A DNA stretch of 5,382 bases from Lentimicrobiaceae bacterium (lineage in GTDB: Bacteria > Bacteroidota > Bacteroidia > Bacteroidales > JAGONC01): positions 1 through 5,382 of the forward strand of contig JAUXII010000096.1 in assembly GCA_030621075.1 (NCBI GenBank), in the 5' to 3' direction. Positions 1 to 5,382 of this stretch are shown here, piece after piece (position 1 is the first letter of the stretch; every line of letters starts with the position of its first letter). The position numbers and the translations under genes were made by a program. The notes beneath the pieces were generated by a model. It saw nothing but the letters and a program-made list of their open reading frames with translations. It was not told the origin of the DNA and ran no database searches.

Positions 1-401
1 AAACAAAAATCACTTTCCCACACCTAATGGAATGGGTGAAAGACGAAAAAATTGCTCTTAATGAGGCTCAATTAATTTTTCACAATAACGATCCACAAAA
101 CATTTTATTACCTCCTGAATCTCTTTCGTTGCTTAAAATAAACGACGATGGGAGCGTTGGTTTCCTTGCAGATCAATTTCAAGGTGATTATTATTTTGAT
201 GGAGTTTATACCGACGAACGATATCGTTTTCGAATTACTCAATATTTACAAAAAGTCCTTAATGGTGACCAGCAAAACAATGGAATTTATCTTTTGGTTC
301 CCGGAGCATCATTAAAAGCCAACAGGGTGGTTTTGAATGGATTTGAAAACCCCTCAAATCAAATAACCCTGGAACTAATTTATACACACCTTAATTTATA
401 A
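1..401 (+). CDS. DUF4270 family protein, C-terminal part (cut by left edge)
   Basis: The frame is open from the first bases of the window to the TAA at 399-401, and codons before the ATG at 27 (reading TKITFPHL) continue the same protein, so that ATG is internal. About 133 residues are visible. The ending is typical of DUF4270 as I know the family: a YRFRITQYLQ segment, a short loop (NGDQQNNG), then IYLLVPGASLKANRVVLNG and a final beta strand ITLELIYTHL. Members are Bacteroidota proteins, usually secreted lipoproteins of unknown function; the signal peptide would lie outside the window and cannot be checked. A DUF4270 gene directly before glmS is a familiar arrangement in this phylum, which supports the call. 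The stop is 4 bases before the glmS start, so the two are probably co-transcribed. No enzymatic role can be assigned. Confidence 0.8.
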   Translation, partial: TKITFPHLMEWVKDEKIALNEAQLIFHNNDPQNILLPPESLSLLKINDDGSVGFLADQFQGDYYFDGVYTDERYRFRITQYLQKVLNGDQQNNGIYLLVPGASLKANRVVLNGFENPSNQITLELIYTHLNL

Positions 402-405
402 ACTT

Positions 406-2253
406 ATGTGTGGAATTATTGGTTATGTTGGAAACAAACAAGCATACCCGGTTCTGATCAATGGCCTGTACAGACTGGAATACCGGGGATATGACAGTGC
501 AGGGGTGGCTATTATGAATGAAGAAGAAAACGAACTATTTCTTTATAAATCCCAGGGAAAAGTATCACAACTCGATGCTAAAATTACCGGGGAAAAAACA
601 GCGGGAACGATCGGCATTGCTCATACCCGGTGGGCTACCCATGGTGAGCCAAATGATGTTAACGCACATCCGCACTCTTCCCAATCGGGCAACCTGGTCA
701 TTATTCACAATGGAATAATAGAAAATTACATTACGTTAAAAAAAGAATTGATCGGGCGTGGTTATTCATTCAGGAGCGACACCGACACCGAGGTCTTGAT
801 TCAACTAATTGAAGATATAAAGATAAATGAAAATTTAGACCTTTTTGAGGCTGTCCGCTCTGCCTTGAATCAGGTTATCGGGGCTTATGCGATTTTGGTT
901 TTTTCCAGATCCAATCCGGATACGTTGATTGCGGCCCGTAAAAGCAGCCCTCTCGTTATCGGCAAAAAAATGGGAGAATATTATATTGCCTCCGACCCGA
1001 CACCAATAGTTGAATACACCAAAAATGTGGTTTATCTGAATGATGAAGAAATTGCCATCATCAAAAAAAATCATGACCTCAGAATAAAAACGATCAAAAA
1101 TAAAGATAAAACCCCTTATTTCGAGAAACTCGAAATGAGCCTTAGCGCCCTGGAAAAAAAGGGTTATGATCATTTCATGCTTAAAGAGATTTTTGAGCAA
1201 CCACATGCGGTCAGTAACTGCATGCGTGGACGCCTCGACCCACGCAAGGGAAGTATTTCTCTTGGTGGAATAAGCGATTATCTTCAAAAAATGACCAAAG
1301 CTGATCGTATCCTCATTATTGCATGCGGAACATCCTGGCATGCAGGGCTGGTGGGAGAGTATCTGTTCGAAGATCTTGCCCGGATTCCGGTTGAGGTTGA
1401 ATATGCTTCCGAGTTTCGCTACAGAAATCCCGTTATTTCTGAAAACGACATAGTTATTGTTATTTCACAATCAGGGGAAACCGCCGACAGTCTGGCGGCA
1501 ATTGAGCTTGCCAAATCAAAAGGAGCAACAATAATCGGTATATGTAACGTAGTCGGCTCATCAATATCCCGTGCTTCACATGCAGGATCCTATACCCATG
1601 CAGGACCGGAAATTGGTGTAGCTTCTACCAAGGCTTTCACTGCCCAGGTTACTATTCTCACTATGATGGCTTTGCTAATTGGCCGTAAAAAAGGAACCAT
1701 AACCCAGTCAAAATATTTTCAATATATACATGAATTAAGCCAGATTCCAAAAAAAATTAAACATGTATTAAAATCAAATGATGATATCCGGAAAATTGCC
1801 GAAAATTATAAAAACACCCGCAACTTCCTCTACCTTGGAAGAGGATATAATTTTCCGGTTGCCCTTGAGGGAGCACTTAAGCTGAAAGAGATATCTTACA
1901 TCCACGCAGAAGGATACCCGGCCGCAGAAATGAAACATGGCCCCATTGCTCTCATTGATGAGGAAATGCCTGTAGTTGTTATTGCAACGAATAAAGGTAC
2001 TTACGATAAAGTGATTACCAATATCATGGAAGTAAAAGCCAGAAAAGGTAAAATAATTGCTATCATTACCAAAGGTGATGAAGCCGTTAAAGAACTAGCG
2101 GATTATTATATTGAAATTCCGGAAACAGAAGAATTTCTTGTTCCTTTATTGGCAACCATACCTCTCCAGCTCTTATCGTACCATATGGCTATTCTACGTG
2201 GGTGTAATGTTGACCAACCAAGAAACCTGGCTAAGTCCGTTACGGTAGAATAA
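406..2253 (+). CDS. glmS: Glutamine--fructose-6-phosphate aminotransferase (isomerizing)
   Basis: This cytoplasmic enzyme converts fructose-6-phosphate and glutamine to glucosamine-6-phosphate and glutamate, the first step towards UDP-GlcNAc for peptidoglycan and LPS. The protein has 615 residues, against about 609 in E. coli. The start is fixed because Cys2 must be exposed as the N-terminal nucleophile (MCGIIGYVG). The glutaminase domain spans about 2-220, with HTRWATHGEP at 73-82, Asn102-Gly103 for the oxyanion hole and Asp127 in SDTDTEV. Two SIS sugar-isomerase domains follow. The first, about 290-430, has CGTS at 307-310 and SQSGET at 354-359. The second, about 460-605, has LKLKEISYIHAE at 491-502 (Lys492 and Glu495 match catalytic E. 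coli Lys485 and Glu488) and His511. The ending DQPRNLAKSVTVE, with Lys610, matches the E. coli C-terminus. All key residues are present. There is no room for a glmS ribozyme in the 4-base upstream gap, and I see no Shine-Dalgarno sequence. Confidence 0.98.
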   Translation: MCGIIGYVGNKQAYPVLINGLYRLEYRGYDSAGVAIMNEEENELFLYKSQGKVSQLDAKITGEKTAGTIGIAHTRWATHGEPNDVNAHPHSSQSGNLVIIHNGIIENYITLKKELIGRGYSFRSDTDTEVLIQLIEDIKINENLDLFEAVRSALNQVIGAYAILVFSRSNPDTLIAARKSSPLVIGKKMGEYYIASDPTPIVEYTKNVVYLNDEEIAIIKKNHDLRIKTIKNKDKTPYFEKLEMSLSALEKKGYDHFMLKEIFEQPHAVSNCMRGRLDPRKGSISLGGISDYLQKMTKADRILIIACGTSWHAGLVGEYLFEDLARIPVEVEYASEFRYRNPVISENDIVIVISQSGETADSLAAIELAKSKGATIIGICNVVGSSISRASHAGSYTHAGPEIGVASTKAFTAQVTILTMMALLIGRKKGTITQSKYFQYIHELSQIPKKIKHVLKSNDDIRKIAENYKNTRNFLYLGRGYNFPVALEGALKLKEISYIHAEGYPAAEMKHGPIALIDEEMPVVVIATNKGTYDKVITNIMEVKARKGKIIAIITKGDEAVKELADYYIEIPETEEFLVPLLATIPLQLLSYHMAILRGCNVDQPRNLAKSVTVE

Positions 2254-2258
2254 AAACC

Positions 2259-2834
2259 CTATAGCCTTGATGCAACAGCATCCCAGTCAACCAAATTCCA
2301 GAAGTCAGAAATATAATCAGGGCGCTTATTCTGCTTATCAAGGTAGTAAGCATGTTCCCATACATCACAGGTCAAAAGTGGTATTAATCCATTTCGTAAT
2401 GGGTTACCAGCATTCCTTTCCTTTACAATCTCCAATTTACCTTCAGCGTTCTTAACCAGCCAGGCCCATCCTGAACCAAACAGGGTAGCTGCCGCGGAAG
2501 AAAACTCATCTTTAAATTTATCAAAAGACCCAAAAGATCCGATGATAGCATCAAGTAATACTCCTTTCGGCACTCCGCCTCCTCCGGGGATCAAGCAATT
2601 CCAATAAAAAGTATGATTCCATACCTGAGCGCCATTGTTAAAAATACCTCCATCTGCTTTTTTTATAATCTCTTCAAGGGTTGCTTTTTCAAATTCTGTG
2701 CCAGGGATAAGCTTGTTCAAATTATTTACATAGGCCTGATGATGCTTGCCATAATGAAATTCTATGGTTTTTCTTGAAATACACGGCTCTAAAGCGTCCA
2801 TTTCATAAGGTAATGGTGGTAATTCAAATGCCAT
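2259..2834 (-). CDS. sodB: Superoxide dismutase, Fe type
   Basis: The enzyme dismutates superoxide to hydrogen peroxide and oxygen; with no signal peptide it should be cytoplasmic. At 191 residues it is close to E. coli SodB (193) and starts like it ([10 protein letters not shown]). The four metal ligands are His27 (in FHYGKHHQ), His74 (in VWNHTFYWN), Asp157 and His161 (in DVWEHAYY). Tyr35 matches the conserved active-site tyrosine. Gln70 in [10 protein letters not shown] sits where Fe enzymes carry the active-site glutamine, and NAGNPL at 141-146 has Ala rather than the Gln of Mn enzymes, so I call it Fe type. Some Bacteroidota enzymes of this family work with either metal, which sequence alone does not exclude. 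It has its own promoter upstream and ends 5 bases from the glmS stop in convergent orientation. Confidence 0.96.
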   Translation of the reverse strand: MAFELPPLPYEMDALEPCISRKTIEFHYGKHHQAYVNNLNKLIPGTEFEKATLEEIIKKADGGIFNNGAQVWNHTFYWNCLIPGGGGVPKGVLLDAIIGSFGSFDKFKDEFSSAAATLFGSGWAWLVKNAEGKLEIVKERNAGNPLRNGLIPLLTCDVWEHAYYLDKQNKRPDYISDFWNLVDWDAVASRL

Positions 2835-2879
2835 AATTATTGCTTTTTAATAAATTAATATTATGCCTTTTTCAATTTG

Positions 2880-2913
2880 CAAAGTTAGTACAATTCTGTT
2901 TTTTTAGTTCAAA
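2880..2913 (-). promoter_or_regulatory. Bacteroidota-type promoter of sodB
   Basis: On the minus strand TTTG (complement of 2910-2913) is followed after 22 bases by TAACTTTG (complement of 2880-2887). This is an exact match to the TAnnTTTG -7 element of the primary sigma factor of Bacteroidota, with a TTTG -33 element at slightly long but accepted spacing. Transcription would start near 2870-2875 and give a leader of about 40 bases before the sodB ATG. The surrounding 82-base gap (2835-2916) is AT-rich, and I see no clear operator or hairpin in it. Confidence 0.68.
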
Positions 2914-2916
2914 TCA

Positions 2917-4527
2917 TTAAAAAGAAAGCAGCTGATACGCCTTTAAAAATATACTGTCACTTTCATTGTAAATAGGATAAAACGCTTTATCGTTATGAAT
3001 ATTACGGCCAATAAATGCTTTTAAAAGCGTTTTGATTTTTTCTTCAGAAGTTTTTATTCCAAGTTTATCAGGCTCAACGCCATCGTCTTCTGCAAAGCGT
3101 ATAAAATCCAAAAACAGGTGCTCGTCAATTGAAAAACCTTCTATGTAATCATCAACAACTGCATACTTTTCTTCAAGATCGCTTCTTTGTCGATCGGTAT
3201 ATTGAAAAGCAAAACGATATACTAATCCATTATTTATCAATTTATTATAATATACATATTCATTTCCTGACCTTAGCGGAACATAAACATCAGGCATAAC
3301 ACCCCCTCCCCCATAAACCACTTTTCCTCCGGATGTAATGTACTTTAATGAATCTGCAAATTTAATGCTATCGGCGTGTTCTACTTCACCATTTACAAAA
3401 CGCCTGTAATATTCTTCATGGTAATCTTCGGCCCCGTTTTCATAGGATTTTTGTATACATCTGCCGGTTGGTGTGTAATATCTTGCCACGGTTAGCCTTA
3501 TAGCTGAACCATCAAAAAGATCAAGCTGCTCCTGTACAAGCCCTTTTCCGAAAGACCTTCTTCCAATAATCATCCCCCTGTCATTATCCTGTATAGCCCC
3601 GGCAACAATTTCACTGGCTGAAGCAGATCCTTCATCAATCAAAAAAACCACCTCTTCTTTTTCAAACTTACCTTTTTTAGTTGCATAAGCATATTGACGA
3701 GGCCTGTTAATCCCTTCTGTATAAACAATCAATTCATCGTTCTTAAGAAATTCATCAGCCAGATCAATCGCCGATTTAAGATAACCACCTGCATTTCCCC
3801 TGAGATCAACGATAAGTTTTTCCATACCCTTGCTCTTAAGTATAACAATTGCTTCATCAAATTCATCAGGAGTTGTTGCAGAAAATTTACTGAGTTTAAT
3901 ATATCCTATTTTATCATCAACCATATAGGAAACATCAATACTGTACAGTGGTATGATGTTACGTGTAATAATAAAATCAATTGTTTTTTTCACTTTTGAT
4001 CGAAAAACAGAAACCTTAACTTTTGTTCTTCGCGCTCCCTTCAGCTTTTTTACAACATCCGTGTTTGATATGTTAACACCGGCAACAAGCTCATCTTCAA
4101 TACCCACAATCCTGTCACCTGATCTCAAACCAATTTTTTCTGAAGGTCCGCCGGGAATAACATGCATTACAACAATGGTATCATCAATAACCCGAAATTC
4201 TATTCCTATACCTTCAAAATTGCCTGCTAACCTTTCATTCTCTGATTTAATTTCTTCTGCGCTGAAGTAGTGTGAATGGGGGTCGAGGGTTTTCAGCATA
4301 GCTTTAATGGCTACTTCTTTCAATTCATCAGAAGAAACTGAGTCCACATAATCTTGTTCAATGAACAAAACAACATTATTCAGCTTATCATGATGTTGTT
4401 TTAATGTAAATATTCTGTTTTTTGTTCCCTGTCCTGTTCTAATAATTTTAACACCCATATATATACCGGTAATTAATACCAATGCAAATAATAAGGGTAA
4501 ATAGCTGTTGTATCTGTTTTGTCTCAT
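2917..4527 (-). CDS. ctpA: S41 family carboxy-terminal processing peptidase (membrane-anchored)
   Basis: This is a serine protease of the CtpA/Prc family (the symbol is family-level), which trims or degrades envelope proteins from their C-termini. It has 536 residues. A hydrophobic segment at about 9-29 follows a basic start and has no lipobox Cys, so it is probably an uncleaved anchor with the body in the periplasm. A PDZ domain lies at about 100-180 (GIGIEF at 106-111, then GLRSGDRIVGI at 133-143). The peptidase core is at about 200-360, with DLRGNAGGYL at 241-250. The catalytic Ser303 (in GSASASE) and Lys328 (in SFGKG) are 25 residues apart, as in E. coli Prc, and Gln332 is also kept, so it should be active. 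GGGGVMPDVYVP at 406-417 and the helical tail to 536 are usual for Bacteroidota homologues. The start is 4 bases after the MORN-gene stop, which suggests one operon with translational coupling. The substrate is unknown. Confidence 0.93.
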   Translation of the reverse strand: MRQNRYNSYLPLLFALVLITGIYMGVKIIRTGQGTKNRIFTLKQHHDKLNNVVLFIEQDYVDSVSSDELKEVAIKAMLKTLDPHSHYFSAEEIKSENERLAGNFEGIGIEFRVIDDTIVVMHVIPGGPSEKIGLRSGDRIVGIEDELVAGVNISNTDVVKKLKGARRTKVKVSVFRSKVKKTIDFIITRNIIPLYSIDVSYMVDDKIGYIKLSKFSATTPDEFDEAIVILKSKGMEKLIVDLRGNAGGYLKSAIDLADEFLKNDELIVYTEGINRPRQYAYATKKGKFEKEEVVFLIDEGSASASEIVAGAIQDNDRGMIIGRRSFGKGLVQEQLDLFDGSAIRLTVARYYTPTGRCIQKSYENGAEDYHEEYYRRFVNGEVEHADSIKFADSLKYITSGGKVVYGGGGVMPDVYVPLRSGNEYVYYNKLINNGLVYRFAFQYTDRQRSDLEEKYAVVDDYIEGFSIDEHLFLDFIRFAEDDGVEPDKLGIKTSEEKIKTLLKAFIGRNIHNDKAFYPIYNESDSIFLKAYQLLSF

Positions 4528-4531
4528 TGCA

Positions 4532-5382
4532 TTATTCTCCCTCTTGATCTTCTTCTAATATTTCTGGCTTTATTTTAATACCATCATATTTTTTTTCAAT
4601 ACCATTTTTATATGAAATAATTAGAAACGGGGTTCCGTCGTAATTATTTTTAACCCAATCTCCCTCTTTTCTTCCCATAATGTATCTGCCTTCTTGTTTC
4701 ACTTTATGGTTATCCCAATAATATACATGCCTTCCATTTGGATTGTCATCAATGAATTCACCTTCAAAGCTTACCGATCCATCAGGGTAATATATTTTCC
4801 ATTTACCGTTTCTCATTCCATCAATGTAATAACCCTCAGTTGTTATATCTCCTGAAATAAACAACCATTTTCCATCCTCATATCCATCAACATATTGTCC
4901 TTCCAGTATAATATTCCCTTCTTCGTCATACTCAACTATATATCCATCTAACAAACCATTCAAATAGCTCTCCTCGCGAAGCAACTCTTCATCGGGAAAA
5001 TACCAATACCAGACACCATCATATCTTCCCAACATATTATAACTTCCTGTTTGTTCAATCTTTCCGTTTCTATAATAAAACTTCCATTCGCCTATTCGGT
5101 TACCGTCTCCATAATTGCCTTCTGCTTTTAATATTTTATCGTTATAATATTCTTTCCAGGCTCCTTCTTTTCCTCCTCTCTCGTTCATTATACCCTCTCC
5201 CATAATAACTCCTTCTTTAAAAATATAAGCCGTCTTAATTGTCCCATCTTCATTATATTCTCTACGTATCCCTTCCGGAATATTATTTTTATAACTAGCT
5301 ACCGTTTTTACCTTTCCATTTGAGTAATAATTCGTTCTGACTTCTAATTCGACCAGTTCAGCAACATCCTCCTGTATAACAC
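4532..5382 (-). CDS. MORN-repeat (YwqK-like) protein, N-terminus outside window
   Basis: The frame is open from the right edge to the TAA at 4532-4534, giving about 282 visible residues. The first in-window ATG (5201-5203) is not the real start: the 59 codons before it have no stop and encode more of the same repeats (for example YYSNGKVKTVASYKNN and EGIRREYNEDGTIKTAY). The protein is almost wholly MORN_2-type units of 22-25 residues with the pattern G-x-W-x-x-YY-x-(N/D)G-x-(4-6)-EG-x-Y-x-x-G; about ten units are visible. After the last unit comes a short charged tail (KIKPEILEEDQEGE). Automated pipelines often label such proteins YwqK-family antitoxins, but no toxin gene is next to it here and I do not support that role. 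These repeats form beta-hairpin surfaces, usually for binding. Any signal peptide lies outside the window. The protein is probably co-expressed with the S41 protease 4 bases downstream. Function unknown. Confidence 0.85.
   Translation of the reverse strand, partial: VIQEDVAELVELEVRTNYYSNGKVKTVASYKNNIPEGIRREYNEDGTIKTAYIFKEGVIMGEGIMNERGGKEGAWKEYYNDKILKAEGNYGDGNRIGEWKFYYRNGKIEQTGSYNMLGRYDGVWYWYFPDEELLREESYLNGLLDGYIVEYDEEGNIILEGQYVDGYEDGKWLFISGDITTEGYYIDGMRNGKWKIYYPDGSVSFEGEFIDDNPNGRHVYYWDNHKVKQEGRYIMGRKEGDWVKNNYDGTPFLIISYKNGIEKKYDGIKIKPEILEEDQEGE
4535..4545 (-). promoter_or_regulatory. Possible ribosome binding site of the S41 peptidase gene
   Basis: The minus strand reads GAGGGAGAA just before the stop of the MORN gene, with GGAG 9 bases ahead of the peptidase ATG. 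It lies within the last codons of the upstream gene (Glu-Gly-Glu), so it may simply be coding sequence. Its spacing would suit a Shine-Dalgarno site, and no comparable motif precedes glmS or sodB in this window. Confidence 0.35.
4595..5338 (-). repeat. Protein-level tandem array encoding about ten MORN_2 units
   Basis: The units are 22-25 codons long (about 66-75 bases) and recognisable by their protein pattern rather than by DNA identity, so this is an old, diverged array. Counted from the internal ATG, units begin near residues 12, 37, 61, 86, 110, 132, 156 and 180, with two more upstream of that ATG. The run is broken by an 11-residue segment (MGEGIMNERGG) between the second and third visible units. 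Confidence 0.7.

Noticed and set aside
518..718. A 66-codon plus-strand open frame inside glmS in another frame
   Set aside because: It overlaps the conserved glutaminase domain in a different frame and has no independent support.
835..1341. A 168-codon open frame on the minus strand inside glmS
   Set aside because: It lies fully antisense to a strongly conserved part of glmS, its translation shows no recognisable domain, and it has no promoter or ribosome site of its own. It is a shadow of the glmS reading frame.
2269..2282. Perfect small palindrome GATGC-AACA-GCATC near the glmS/sodB junction, considered as a shared terminator
   Set aside because: The stem is only 5 base pairs, it falls within the last codons of sodB (Asp-Ala-Val-Ala-Ser), and no T-run follows it on the plus strand. 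On the minus strand a short T-run comes only about 12 bases later. It is too weak to call.
2267..2455. A short plus-strand open frame right after glmS
   Set aside because: It is antisense to the conserved C-terminal half of sodB, and its translation looks like reversed coding noise.
3694..4270. Two overlapping open frames (101 and 105 codons) on the plus strand inside the S41 peptidase gene
   Set aside because: Both are antisense to the PDZ and protease core, with low-complexity Phe/Ile/Ser-rich translations and no family resemblance.
4532..5382. MORN protein as the antitoxin half of a toxin-antitoxin pair, as the YwqK family name suggests
   Set aside because: The only adjacent gene in view is a protease of a housekeeping family, and no small toxin-like gene is seen. 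The gene on its other side is outside the window.

Overview
The window looks like ordinary chromosomal DNA from a member of the Bacteroidota. Four things point there: a DUF4270-type C-terminus directly in front of glmS, a Bacteroidota-style promoter (TTTG and TAnnTTTG elements) in front of the superoxide dismutase gene, a long S41 carboxy-terminal processing protease with a C-terminal extension typical of the phylum, and AT-rich gaps with weak or absent Shine-Dalgarno sequences. I see no RNA gene, insertion sequence, CRISPR array, attachment site or sign of recent transfer.

Layout. The left part reads rightward: the 3' end of a DUF4270 gene (cut by the left edge), then, 4 bases later, a complete glmS (glucosamine-6-phosphate synthase). 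The rest reads leftward. From the right edge inward it holds a MORN-repeat protein gene (cut by the right edge), then, after 4 bases, a complete membrane-anchored S41 protease gene, then an 82-base gap with a good promoter, then a complete Fe-type superoxide dismutase gene. The sod and glmS genes meet tail to tail with only 5 bases between their stop codons. Coding density is very high, and the 82-base gap is the longest stretch without a gene.

How the genes relate. DUF4270 and glmS probably form one transcription unit. GlmS supplies glucosamine-6-phosphate for peptidoglycan and lipopolysaccharide. The MORN gene and the protease gene are spaced like a translationally coupled pair, so the two products may act together at the cell envelope; this is inference. 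The sod gene has its own promoter just past the protease stop codon and is probably an independent oxidative-stress gene that may also receive read-through.

The point most likely to be annotated wrongly is the start of the MORN gene. Its frame stays open to the right edge and carries two more repeat units upstream of the first in-window ATG, so the ATG at 5201-5203 is internal. No clearly undescribed system is visible; the MORN/protease pair is the best candidate for a second look.
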